From Argopecten irradians (Eukaryota > Mollusca > Bivalvia > Pectinida > Pectinidae), in contig NC_091146.1 in assembly GCF_041381155.1 (NCBI RefSeq), positions 34,633,328-34,697,327 of the forward strand: a stretch of DNA of 64,000 bases, written 5' to 3'. Below the pieces are notes generated by a model. The model searched no databases, was not told the DNA's origin, and saw nothing but the letters and a program-made list of their open reading frames with translations. Below, in pieces: positions 1 to 12,189 of this stretch (its first letter is position 1; the number at the start of each line of letters is the position of its first letter). The position numbers were made by a program, and so were the translations under genes.

Positions 1-722
1 TAAAACATATTTTTATTTATTTTTATTTTGATTGATTTGAAATCAATTTACTGTTACAGTATTTTAATTTGATTTCTTTTGAACTTATTTACATTTCAAT
101 TTATATTTTGAATTTCAGATGCTAGATGATTACATCATTTTAGGCTTATTTCCTAAATCTCTCCTAAAACAAGAGATTTCTGGCAAGGGAGAGCACTCTG
201 GTGGGATGGAGGACCAAGATGAATGAAGATCAAGATATTAGTTGAAGCAAAACATATAATAAGAGAGATTTGAATGTATGATTCAAGAAAAAAAAACCAG
301 GTAAAATTATGAAAATACATATGATCTAAACTTTTAATTTTTTCATCTAAAAGAATATTTTTAATGGATATTAACTGGAGGTCCCTCTGCTGTCAGCAAA
401 GATGATGAAGATATTTTCAATCTCTCTTATTTATGTTTCTGATCAAAGTCATTCCTCACAATCAAATAACTTGTGTTAAATCACGATTATTATCTCCCTT
501 GGACTAATCAAATTAGATCCATGTAAAATGGACTCTTATCAAATTTTTGCTGTATTTATCGGAAAACAACCCTCAATCCGCCAAAAAGCCCATGTCTACA
601 AAAAAGTCATAAAAAACCTCCTCATTGCCTTTGTAGAATGAAGAGTTTTAAGATTGAGAGCTAAAAATAGATGAGAAAACATTAACTTTTATACTGGCGG
701 AATTTGGAAGAGGGTATACCTT
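1..722. other. Gene-free AT-rich DNA
   Basis: I see no gene, tRNA or clear repeat here. All reading frames are short and lack recognisable motifs. Confidence 0.5.
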
Positions 723-895
723 ATTTGCATATTACAGAGTTATCTGCCCTTTCGGGGAGGTATTGATTGTGACATCATGGTTTTGGGAGCGTAACGTCAT
801 ACTTTTCTGAGAAAATGATGTAAATTGCACTCACAAGATAATGACTTCACAATGGCTACCTACCCGCAAGGGAGCTAACTCAGTAATATGCAAAT
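723..895. mobile_element. MITE family 1, copy 1
   Basis: About 173 bp with terminal inverted repeats: it begins ATTTGCATATTAC and ends GTAATATGCAAAT. Inside are TGACATCA/GACGTCA-like pieces and CTACCCGCAAGGG. Two further full copies (5931-6101 and 25984-26155) and a partial one (19234-19296) show the same ends, so it behaves like a short non-autonomous DNA transposon. No coding capacity. Confidence 0.65.
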
Positions 896-1116
896 ATGAA
901 ACAATGAGTATCATTAAGATACTTTCTTTCTCTCATTTTGTTGTTGTAAATGTACTAGATATTAGATTAGGGCGTACTGGTTATAGTCTGCCCATGCTCA
1001 GTAGTGTAGCTTTGTTTTAATTGGCCACTTTGATAGCTTCCAAATTTTAATCACTTATTTTTGTGGGATGGAGGACACATGTGATAGACTTAAAGATGAA
1101 CATATAGGACAATATT

Positions 1117-1360
1117 AAGGGGCTGTGTTAAAACCAAAATTGTTTTAAGTTCAGTAGGAATGGGTTTAGGGGCTGTTTCAAAACTAAAATGGTTTTATGT
1201 TCAGTAGAAATGGGCTTAGGGGCTGTTTCAAAACTAAAATGGTTTTATGTTCAGTAGGAATGGGCTTTGGGGCTCTTTCAAAACTAAAATGGTTTTATGT
1301 TCGGTAGGAATGTGCTTAGGGGCTGTTTCAAAACTAAAATGGTTTTATAGTCATAAGGAA
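1117..1360. repeat. Tandem repeat, about 50-bp unit, 5 copies
   Basis: A unit of about 50 bp starting AGGGGCTGTTTCAAAAC recurs five times with a few substitutions per copy and decays to the right. The period, measured from successive AGGGGCTG positions, is 50-51 bp. Confidence 0.8.
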
Positions 1361-3224
1361 TAAGCAAAGGTTTGTATCAAAACAAATTTTATTTTGATGG
1401 TTAGTAAGAACTTGCTAAGTGGTTGTATCAGTAAAAATATATTTGATGGTCGATTGAAATGTTAAAATAGTATGTTAGAAGGATACAGAATAGAACAAAT
1501 ACTATCCTTTCTCCATGAAATGATCAGAATAACAAAACGAAATTAAATCTTTTTGTTTTCATGTAAAAAAGTAGAAGTTCTTTTTTATACGACCCCCTTG
1601 GCGTTGCCAAATGTGCATCCATGAAAAAAAGGGGAAACAATTTTGATACAACCCCCTCGCGTATTTTAGTGGGCATCCATGAAAATTTATAATGGTTTTT
1701 TAGACCACCCCTTAGCATTGCCTAATGTGTGCCTGTGAAAGCAGATGATTTAAACATCTAGAAATTAAAGATGATGTGTAATATGATGTAACAAATTGGA
1801 TGATGCATATCAAATGTTGTTTTTATAAAACTTGTAACATATAAGAAAACTTATATGTGGTGGACAGGAATCAGAGTGAGCTAAAATAGATAGAAATATT
1901 GTATACTTTTTAATTTTAATAATATATTATATGTATATGTAGAGATTTTAATATTATTATTAATTGGCCTGGAGCCAAGTTGTTGATGTTATGTTACAGT
2001 ATAGCTTTAACCCCTAAAGACACAGATGGACTCATCTTGTTTTAAGACTGGAACAGTCCATAATGAAATTTCAGGTAGGAGTTGATGAGAAAAAGAAATC
2101 CAATGGTTGTTGATCAAAATGTTTATGGTAAAAAAAATAAAAAAAATGATAAAGTACAATTACAAAGTCAGCATATTTTGAGTGTAATTAAGATTTTGCA
2201 AACTTGTTTAGTTTATAACACAAAATGACAGACTCATCTGATTTTTTCTGGAAATTGTGAAATTTGGGATTGGAAAGAAAGTTTTTCATACAGTATATGG
2301 GCTCAAAGTGAAATTAAAATTGAATTTAGAAACAAATTGCAAATAAATACGAGAATCACTATGACCAGTTTCATATCAAATTATCAAAGTGTTTCATAAG
2401 TTTCTGTGCAATATAACCAGGGTTGAACTGTTTGGATAAAGACACAAAACGTAGATTTGTATGGAAACATACAATGTAGGTAAAATGCTACAAACTTGCT
2501 CACTTTAAAGAATTACTACAAAATTTGACTCAGGTGATGAATCATTCAAAATATTATCAAATTTATCATGAAATACCAGCTATACATAATGTAAGTATAT
2601 AAATTTTTCTTTGTTTTCGTATTAAAATCTGGATTCTGTTTGGCTGATTTTTTCATATCTTTATCAAAACAATACAAGAATGGCTCGAAAAAACTAATGT
2701 TATCATGATGTCACAATGACAATTTGGAATATTAGTTGATAAACCAACGGAATTATTAACATATTATTGTGTCATCTAGCCTAAATAATTAATTGTAAAC
2801 CTTTATTTATTAAACTATTAATTTATTGGGTTATGAAAAAAAAAGTTTTTTGAGAATTACATCCAAAAGCACAATGGCGTTTTTTACACATGTCTTGTTT
2901 GTGTCTAGTTAAAGTGTTGAACATTGGAAGGGTTTAATTTAAAGGAATATATTTATATTTTTTTCTTATTTCATTGATTCTACAATTGTTGCCAAAAACG
3001 TGTGAATAAGTTTGTTTGGACAATAAAGTACAAGTTCCTCAGCATTTATAAATGTGAAGGCCTAAATGTGTTCAAGACCTCATTCTACCCTGTACACAAA
3101 TTTGGACTCGTCTAACCCAAAGACTGGAACAGTTCATTACAAAATTAGAGGGGTGAATGAGTTACGAGAGTGAAGTTTTTCTGTGTTCAACTGATTTTAT
3201 AAAAATCAGCCAATGACAATAACG
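1361..3224. other. Gene-free stretch
   Basis: No supported gene. Two loosely similar pieces (about 2020-2090 and 3098-3165, both around AAGACTGGAACAGT) suggest an old dispersed repeat of unknown type. Confidence 0.4.
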
Positions 3225-3411
3225 TTAACACAGCGGGTAACCAGATTAGTGTAACTGCAGTTAGCACAGGGGTTAGCCAGATAAATATAACTGCAGTTAA
3301 CATAGGGGGTAACCAGATTAGTGTAACTGCAGTTAGCACAAGGGGGTAACCAGATAAATATAACTGCAGTTAACACAGGGGGTAACCAGATTAGTGTAAC
3401 TGCAGTTATGA
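3225..3411. repeat. Tandem repeat, about 37-bp unit, 5 copies
   Basis: Alternating copies of GTAACCAGATTAGTGTAACT and of a variant with AGATAAATATAACT, each followed by GCAGTTA. The two variants alternate, so the higher-order period is about 75 bp. The reading frame it opens on the minus strand is a product of the repeat. Confidence 0.8.
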
Positions 3412-4293
3412 TGAATTGTTCTTTATCACACAACTGGCCCTTCCAGCCATGTCATACGCCCATGTCATAGAAATCGTAAGGCATATATGTAATAACACTA
3501 TTATGATGCCACATGTAGTTTTGACGTCATAATCTATATATACGTCACATGGTTGTCTCAGTAGATGGAAAAGTCGCATCCGAACCGGATTTACTTGTAT
3601 TTCTTTTAATAAAAGTTATGTGATAAATAGAATCTTACACTCATAGCTATGTAATTATCAAACTCGTTAAATAATTTGATATGCCACTCACCTAAAAGCT
3701 TGTGATATATCAAACTATTGAACTGGATTGCTAAATTTTATATTATGTAGCCACTCATGTAAGACCTACGTTGGTTAAGCCAGAAACATACCTGTCTGTT
3801 CGGTTAACAGACAGTATGATTTAGCGAACTGCAGTTACCCTGATCCTGTTACTCCCTGTATAAGGAGTTAAAACTACAGCACCACGCATATGCCTATAGC
3901 GAGTTCTTAATGTGGTTAGTTAGTTTTTCCGATATTGTCTTTGTATTTTTGTTTTTTCTTTGAATTTTTTCTATCTACTATATGGATGTCTTAACTTATT
4001 TCTGTATGAATAAATGGGAAATTGACACACCCTCCTTTAGATATAAAATTTGTATAATTTTCCGATCCGATATTTTATTTACGAAATATCAGTATTTTTG
4101 TGGGCCGTTATATATATTTCCTTCTTTGTTATTACCGAAATGTCGATACAAAAATTGTAAGCTAAATCGAACCAAAATACAGTATGAAAAAACAATTACC
4201 ATAATGATGGGCTACACGTAAGAGTTAGCATTTTTCGATAAGTATATTTTATGATCCATTAATAAAACAATCTTTGGACTTCATTTTAAACTT

Positions 4294-4467
4294 AGCCAAT
4301 TAAAGATGACGTAACTTTTGTAACAGCCAATCAAAGATGACGTAACTTTTGTAACAGCCAATCAAAGATGACGTAACTTTTGTAACAGCCAATCAAAGAT
4401 GACGTAACTTTTGTAACAGCCAATCAAAGATGACGTAACTTTTGTAACGTCATCTATGATTGGCCAA
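4294..4467. repeat. 31-bp repeat x5 closed by an inverted copy
   Basis: Five near-perfect copies of a 31-bp unit containing CCAATCAAAGATGACGTAAC are followed at once by ACGTCATCTATGATTGGCC, the reverse complement of the unit core. Each unit carries a CCAAT box and a CRE/AP-1-like TGACGTAA. Function unknown. Confidence 0.8.
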
Positions 4468-5092
4468 GTCTAAACAAAAAGCTGATTCATGATCTTGAAG
4501 CTAGGTTTACACAAAGAAACAAAATTGAAATACACTGAATATAAAGGGAAAAACCGGAAGAACATAGTCGACTCACCTTTGGCATGGTGCTGTAGAAAGT
4601 AGGTTTTGTGCAAGATATTTTGTAGCAGTCCTTAGAAACTATGTATAATATATGTGTATTTCATAATGAACATGGAAGTTGTATCTGCTTAAATATTCTG
4701 TGATAATGAATATACTGTAGACGGACACATTTTAGCGGTAGTCTTATTTTAGCGGGAGAAATACTGCGCTTTAATACGGCTGCGCTATTTTTTTCTATTT
4801 CTATTTCCATTTATATAGTCATTATGTAGAATGCACGAACTCATCATTGCCTTTTCCTATTCAAAATCGCTTTTGCGCTAAATTTTTTTTATTGTGTCAA
4901 AATAAGTACATGTACGTTGACAGCATTGTGCTATAATAAGATAGATGAGGCATTGGAGAATTATTGGGGAAATACATATCGGAAATGTACATCATTTCAG
5001 CAAAGTAGGATTTTTTCGTTCTTTAACTTGTAATTTCTCTCTATTTGATTAGTTGCAAAGTACTATTATCATAAAAACTAATTTTGTTTTAT

Positions 5093-5330
5093 AGGGAAAT
5101 TCCCAGATTTTACATCATGTGTCATGTGATTTAAAGGGGAATTCCCAGATTTTATATCACGTTTCATGTGATTTAAAGGGGAATTCCCAGATTTTATATC
5201 ACGTGTCATGTGATTTAAAGGGGAATTCACAGATTTTTACCTCACGTGTGATGTCGATTACACGGGAATTCCCAGATGGGGAATTCCCTGATTTTTACAT
5301 CACATGTCATGTGATTTAAACGGGAATTTT
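5093..5330. repeat. Tandem repeat, about 43-bp unit, about 5 copies
   Basis: Units built from GGGAATTCCCAGATTTTA followed by TCACGTGTCATGTGATTTAA. Each holds a GGGAATTCCC palindrome, which fits the kappaB consensus GGGRNNYYCC, and a CACGTG E-box. A frame with 20-residue periodicity across it is a product of the repeat. Confidence 0.8.
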
Positions 5331-5930
5331 GCATGTATTTACCTGTCTGTCGTGTAAAGTAAAAAAAAAAAGTTTGCAAGATTTTGCATCATCTGTCAAT
5401 TGAAATAAGATTTTGTATCTTTCACATGTAGTATTCAGGGAATCCTGTGAATTCTTAGCATTTGTCTCATTTTAAAACGGGATTTAAATGTGAAAGTTTC
5501 ATTTCTATCAGCAGGGACTTATGGGCTGTATTGTTAAACAATAGCTGAGAAGTTCCATCGATTCATTCACTCCTTTAAATACAATGTAGTTAAGTCGAAT
5601 AGATTCAAACATACGTAATCCTCACGTCAGATCTGTTATCGAATTTGTTACACTTTACCATAAGAACATTCCTTGAGTGTGTGTTTTGTATTATCCCTAG
5701 GACTAGCTTTTATACTGATTTATATTTATATTCATGTTGTATTTTTTACATCGCCATGGCGTAAATCTGTCTCTCAGCACTGCCATTTAAAAAAAGCGTA
5801 GAATTTTCGAAACGATTCTGATAAAACTCTTGTAGAAGCATATACTAAGTTGAAGAAGGTAAATTGGTTGATGCATATTATGATCACAAGATTTTCATAT
5901 ATTGTATGTGTGGACTTTATGTAATTCCGT

Positions 5931-6101
5931 CTTTGTATGTTACAAAGTTACCTCCCTTAGGTATCAGTAGGGAGGTCATTATCAAATGAGCGAAATTCAC
6001 GCATGTTGTTTGCTCCGAAAAGTATGACGTTACACTCGCAAACACATGACGTCACCATCAATACCTACCCACAAGGGCAGATAAATCTGTAATATGCAAA
6101 T
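5931..6101. mobile_element. MITE family 1, copy 2
   Basis: Same family as 723-895, with diverged left end TTTGTATGTTAC and right end GTAATATGCAAAT, plus the shared internal AAAAGTATGACGTTA and CAAGGGCAGATAA. No coding capacity. Confidence 0.65.
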
Positions 6102-6227
6102 ACAGAATACATCTGTATCAATATTTAAAAAGAGCACGCTATGTAACAAATTGTTTGGAGGGAAGTGCCTTTAAGTGTGTGTGGACACTTAGGTTCCGAC
6201 ATTCCTCAGAAATCATATCCGAGATTA

Positions 6228-6597
6228 TTAAAGATGCTCCACCGCTGACAAATGGTAATTTTTCACTATTAAAAAGTAAAAACAGGAGCAGACGATTTAG
6301 TATTTTTCTTCATTTACGAAAGCTACTTACTTTACACTATTACCACCATTGAAAAGTTTGAGCTTCTAATTTTACTTCAAGTTAAAATATGAAAAATAAT
6401 TAATTGCATCCCGAAAAAATTCCGTGGCACTATATTCTATATGGAATGAAGTACTGATTGCTCATGCACCACAGGCGAAAGAAATTATTTTATATTATTT
6501 TTTGAGTTAATTAGGCATATATATACACGATTTAACACAAACTATTGTTCAAATGATGAATATCATTCATACTCTGTCGGTGGTGGAGCATCTTTAA
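6228..6597. mobile_element. MITE family 2, copy 1
   Basis: About 370 bp with inverted ends TTAAAGATGCTCCACCG and its complement at the right edge. The interior is AT-rich and includes a stretch reading GCATCCCGAAAAAATTCCGTGGCAC in this orientation, split here as GCATCCCGAAAAAA and CGTGGCAC. Other copies are at 16807-17164, 57469-57847 and 58482-58808. Non-coding. Confidence 0.7.
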
Positions 6598-8114
6598 CGA
6601 TTGCCCTAGATATTGTCATTGTTTGAGATGGATAAATAGCTATGTCTAAATTAACTGTTGTACGTTCCATTTACTTTTCACGTTTTTCTATTAAACATGT
6701 CATTCCGTGAACCTTTTGTGTTTTTCATTGTTTTGTCAACTGTGAAAGTGGCATGGGTCTAATTCACGTACCACGTGATACCTGATTGTAGTACTTTTGT
6801 TTCTCTTGACGATGGAATGACGTCAAAAGATAATATCCCACGCTAGCGTCTTTTCAGCGGGAAGACTTGCATACGTTCCATCACCTCTGAAGTTACTAGA
6901 GATTCGCGGTGTGAATATTTTCGCCGCATTCATTTTCTCCGAATCGCCGCGAATATTTTCACGCGCAACAATGCCAAACTTGACCCGTGAATAATTGGAT
7001 TATAGATACAGAGCGCGAAAATAATCAACACATTTTCTTTATTTTTTTCAAAGCAAATTGTCCTATCAAAGTAAAATTGCTAATTGAATTTGTGACCCGC
7101 ATTTTGGTGTTATTCTTGAGTTCAAATGTAATCTCACAAACAAGCCACGTCATTGTAGGTATATGTGTTACTTTTATTGTTTTAATGGCGTTTTACACTA
7201 AGCGAAGCTTTAGCAGATGACGTCCGCCATCTTGGAGAATCGCAAATACTTTTGACACGGCAAATTCACAACAAAACGTTCTAGTATATGGTTTAAGGTG
7301 ATATGTGGTATGGCCGTCGTAGTTCTCCGTAGCTCAACGTCATTGTTCGTGACGCAGTTTTCCGTCATTGTCCGCCGCCGTGTATCACGCGTGGTACATG
7401 TATATATAGATTTTCAATGAATAGTTGTAATGATTAATTGATGGTTTGGTAGCTGAATTACATCCACTAATTGCGGTAGAAACACCAGTCCATGTATATA
7501 GCACTTTAAAGTGGATTTACAGTCACACGAGCGTAATCCAGTCTCCAAAACACACTCACACACGGCCGCATGCAAAAGAGTCGTCTTAAAACACCTTAGT
7601 GTCAGGTTGGTCTTGGTAAAGAGACAGAACCGAGCTCCCTCCAACTGAAGCAATTAACCAATCAAATCAAAAAGACTGAAAATTTTAACCTACACTAAAA
7701 ATACTTCATTCCGTGGTCAACGCAATTACCCAACGTTAGCAAAACTATATATATAGTACTCGCAAATCGAGTAGACATGAAATAAAATATCAATAACTGG
7801 CGTTTTCGCCGTTCATGGGCACGACTGCAGTTGATTATTAGTTAACCTGGACGAATTTATTCCTTCTCACATTTCTTCAGCAGTTGTAATGACCTGGGAT
7901 GTTAAATTCAATTCGATAATGTTAATAATTATGTCCTATAACTGCCAACAAACGCGAATTGGCACAATCTTTTAATGAAATATCGTGTTTATCTTCGAAA
8001 CGTAAATGAATTGCGCAATTGTGCTTACGTCAGTATTTTATGTGATAACGTTACAATTTGTTAAGTCACGATTTTTTCAGTTTTACATTACGATTTGATG
8101 TATTTTAGTCACAA
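6598..8114. other. Gene-free stretch downstream of gene A
   Basis: No supported gene. This is the 3' side of the minus-strand gene ending at 8115. A TTTATT (AATAAA on the minus strand) near 7856-7861 could be its poly(A) signal, but this is weak. Confidence 0.35.
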
Positions 8115-11100
8115 TTAATTGTCTTTATACGTCACGATTTGAATGGGTGCCACCTCACAAACGTCATCGAATGATGCGCACGCAAATCCTTTGCCGCCAA
8201 CGACAGATAGACACACGAAACAGAACATACATCTGCACGATCGGTTCGAACAAATCATGTATTTGCAGTTGTTCTCATATTCAATGAAGTTGCCACATTT
8301 TGGGCATGCGCGTCGGACAGGACATCCTTTGATATTGCCCACTTCCGTTCTTTTGCAGTCCGTCAGCAACCTTTGCGCCATACTTTTATCACACGCATGC
8401 TCTAATGTCCAGTTTTCGTGACAATACCAACAAAATTGGAATCCATTTTCGCAATTCGTGCAGCGCACACACGCATCTGCGATACTATGACGTTTGCATT
8501 CTACAAGACAAACTGGGCATCTTTGTGTTTTGGCGGAGTAGTTCAGGTTCATCAGCGATTCGAAAATAACCCGTTCATCAGTGGACAGACATGCCTTCTT
8601 GGTGACTTCCTGGATCGTCCATGTCACGTTGCAACACCCTTCGTCCTCTAGACACCGAAAAGATGGTTGCTCATTTGTGATTTGGTTCCAACAGTGTCTG
8701 TAGAGTTTTTCCTGTGCTAAAAACAGAGAAAAAACATTGCGTAATGGCTACTAAATATTTTCTTTAAAGAATAATTCCACACTCTGTCAGTTAAATTACT
8801 GATCATTGATACAAAAACCCACAAAAAGATATATGAACAAAGAAGACAACAACATGCTTAGTCTCGTGTTAACGTTGTGAACTCCAGATTATTATTTATT
8901 TTAAAATGGTTTCTGTTTGGTTAACTTTTGAATTAAAACAGCATACAGGCAAACGGACGAACGTAAACATGAACAGACAGACAGGCGAACGGACGGACAC
9001 ATACACAGAAAGACGGGTGAACGGACAGACATATACACAGATAGACGGGTGAACAGACAGACGTATGAACGGACAGACACAAACAGATAGACGGACAGAC
9101 ACATGAACATAGAGACGTACGAACGGACAGACACATAAACAGATAGACGGACGCACGGACAGACACGAACATATAGACGTGTGAACGGACGGACACATAA
9201 ACAAATTGACAGGCGAACGGACAGGCTGACGTGCGAACGGACTGACACATACACAGATAGACGGACGAACGGAAGGACACATGAACAGATAAGCTGGTGA
9301 AAGGACAGAGGTGAACAGATAGACGGACGGACACATAAACAGATAGACGGGCGAACGGACAGACACATCAACAGACAACCACGCACACTCAAACAGGGAA
9401 AACATACGGACACATATATGGACGGGCAAACAGACGGACACATCAACAGACAACCAGGCACACTCAAACACAGAGACAGGACAGAAAAAAGGACACTGAA
9501 AACTTACAGATCTCATGTCCACATGACATGGAAATCTTTCGTCCATCGTTCTGAAAGTTCGGAGTTACTTTCCCTGCTCTTCGAATGTTTCGCACAACCA
9601 CATGTAGAGGGCGTAGAATGTCCTTCACCAACGTGCTTCCGGCAACCACACCGACTCTATCTACAATGGTAACGTATCTTTTGTTTTTTCCGACGACAGT
9701 TGCTATGGCAACCCTAGCTTCATCCACTGTGCTGTTCTGAAAAAAGAAAATTACGATTTCTGGATTATGTTCTATAACTTTAAACCAATTGCTGTATGAT
9801 ACATCTTTATTTAAAATTTATTAAGTTTTCAGAGGAAGAATACATTTTTTTATTTTTTATTGAAGATATAACGAAATTTTACAGATATTATCAAAGACTA
9901 AACAGCTTACCATTGTGAAATCTGCATAAGTAACGGATGACGTACCAAGACGCTTGAAACTCCCCTCCGTGCCTATACGATTAAAAAACCCATGTAAATA
10001 TTAATGAGTCATATGGTGAACAAAATAGAAAAAAAAAAACTTTATATGATTTTTGTTAAAGAAAATCTAAGATATTATTTATAACATAACAAAGAAAAAT
10101 AATTTCAAAAGGTTAAAATAGTTGTTATTACGCTACATACTGTACATCTTTACATGTCAAGGCAATATAATATACATTACACTCTTTAGACGTATGTCGT
10201 TATCGCTTGGTAGGCGAAGGTGCATACTGTATAAGATAACAAATATTTGTAGAATAGTCATGATCGTTGTTACTTTCGAACCACGAATAAAAAATAAATA
10301 AAAAAAAGTTTAGTTCATTAATTATCGTAGTCCATTTATATGTTAACCACGATTATTTCTACACATGGAGTGATTTGTAAACTCCAAAGCACGGGAAAAA
10401 ATAATCAATGATATAAAAAAAATAATATACGAAACATATAACGAGCCAAATTGTAAAAAAAGTACCCGCGAATAAATCATGTTTTACAGTAAATAAGTAA
10501 GTAACCAGGATACCAGAATGAGTTTCCTACCTTTCCTGGTTTTGCCTCTTCCCTCCCTTAGCCGCTCACCAATCGTTCCAGTGTCGCCTGGAATTGGCAT
10601 CACACGGGGACGTTTTGGTCTGCTATGTTGGTCCTCGATTAACTTCGAAGTCACAGACCGTGTCTGTATCGTTCGCTTGATTGGTTTAGTTGACTTCCGT
10701 TTAGATGACCCCGACTTCTTCATTCTGTCATCACCGGAGCTGGAGAAAGGTCCTGGTGATGATCCCGTGGGGTTGTCGCTGTCGGTTCTCGTTCCGTCAG
10801 GTATGTGGCTTTCTGTTGAATTCTGTGTCGTCTTTTGGACTGAATTTGACACTTCCAGTCCCTGATCCGCCGGCATTGGCACAGGTGCCGGCCCTAGGTT
10901 TTGGTTATTCATTTCCAATCGGCTTTCACAGGGAGTTGTCCTATCCTGTATGTTCTCCGTATCTATATTTTGACACAATTTGAACCTTTGAACAATATCA
11001 CAAAACCACTTATAAGATATATCAAGATCATCTAAAGGACAAAGTTTCAGTTCATCAGAAATGTCCTTTTGTTTTTCTTTGCCAATCTCCAGAACAACTT

Positions 11101-11923
11101 CAATGCAGGCAAATTTCTGCAAGTGCGTAATACATCTGACCAAATCGTCGCATTTCTCATTTCTTTGTTGACACCATGTTTCCTTGGCTCTGCACTGGTC
11201 CAAATTGACAATGAACGGGACGGGATGTTCTATGATATAGCGATAGACACTTTGGGCCTTCTTATAGTCCGCCATCTTCTTCTTCAGTCCAACCTTCTGG
11301 GTTAGCAGCATCTCCATGTAGTCGTTAGCTTTCTTCTTGATGTCCATGAGTGTATGGTCAACATGTCGGTCTGTTCTTCCCATTTCACACACATTCACCT
11401 CACAATCTTCGCAGTAGAAATCGAAACGCTTCTCGTGGGATTTACACATATTCACGCTTATGTTTCCAACCAAGATTTGAAATAACCCGGGTGTCAGATA
11501 TTTTTTAGCACATGCCACATGGCCTGGCTCCGAATGTATTTCTTTAATGCTACCCTCACATGGGAGTTTCCTGCATGTTTGACACAACCATAGATAACAA
11601 TTGACACATATATATGGATACCGAACCGTATGATGACATCCACGGGATTCACACTCATAACGTGTAGTATTCACAGTATCTAGTAACGACTGAAGAGCTT
11701 GTGGCGCGTCTTTCAGCTCAGGTGGGTTCTGTAATTCCTTTGTACATTTCGGACATTTTATACAATCTTGTGATCGAAGATCATGGAAAGCATGGTTTAT
11801 GCATTTGCGACAAAAGATACAATGACATTCCAGTTGTTTAGGCTCCTTCAGTTTATGAGAGCAAAACGAACACAACAGTATGTTTGTGTCTTCGTGGTGC
11901 TGTGTCTCTTGGGAGGTGTCCAT
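8115..11923 (-). CDS. Predicted TRIM-UBL-RBR fusion E3 ligase (gene A)
   Basis: Four exons on the minus strand: 11923-10531, 9972-9911, 9736-9508 and 8716-8115. All have GT donors, AG acceptors and matching phases, giving 761 codons plus a stop. Residues 18-60 form a RING (C18, C21, C33, C35, C38, C41, C57, C60; C35 stands where His is usual). Two B-boxes follow (about 88-145 and 158-195), then a coiled coil (about 195-290) and a Ser/Lys-rich linker with a basic KRKSTKPIKR. Exons 2-3 encode a ubiquitin-like region (about 466-535). The rest is a divergent RING1 (around MSCGHEI), an IBR (about 628-670) and a RING2 (699-731) with the thioester cysteine in NNCKYMIC at about 712. The fusion is inferred from splicing: exon 2 has no start codon of its own, whereas the homologous exon of genes B and D begins with Met. 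The alternative is two genes, a TRIM reading on to a stop at 10484 and a separate RBR. Confidence 0.68.
8936..9470. repeat. GACGGACAGACA-type minisatellite in intron 3 of gene A
   Basis: About 530 bp of degenerate 24-30-bp units around GAACGGACAGACACAT and AACAGATAGACGG. It fills most of the intron between exons 3 and 4 of gene A. Long Cys/Val/Pro-rich frames on the minus strand (over 200 residues) are repeat-driven and have no domain, so I do not call them genes. Confidence 0.85.
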
Positions 11924-12189
11924 CTTTGTTGTCTTTGTTGAACCTGCATACCAATTAATATTTTCTTTTATAAATACACAATAAATAAATAAATAAATAT
12001 AAAAATAAAATAAACTTCTTAAAATACAGCGTATAAAGGATGTTTAATGAGCGTTTAATATTTGAAAATGAACATTAATTCATTTATTTACTGATATAGT
12101 GATTATTTTCGCTTAATTTGATTATCTTTTCATTACAAGATCATCTAGACATTTTTTCATCCATTGATCATCTGAAACAATTTTACATC
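11924..12189. other. Proximal upstream region of gene A
   Basis: Short AT-rich region between the gene A start codon and the 67-bp satellite. I see no TATA box or ISRE-like motif, so the promoter may lie farther upstream or use an unseen non-coding exon. Confidence 0.35.

Noticed and set aside
8896-9546. Long Cys/Val/Pro-rich frames on the minus strand, up to 216 codons
   Set aside because: They follow the GACGGACAGACA minisatellite in several frames at once and lie in an intron of gene A.
10484-10530. Short C-terminal extension and stop of the TRIM frame as the true gene end
   Set aside because: A consensus donor precedes it, and a phase-matched exon homologous to exon 1 of the RBR genes follows. 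Kept as the alternative model.
10518-10983. Plus-strand frames of 92-115 codons
   Set aside because: Antisense shadows of the TRIM linker.
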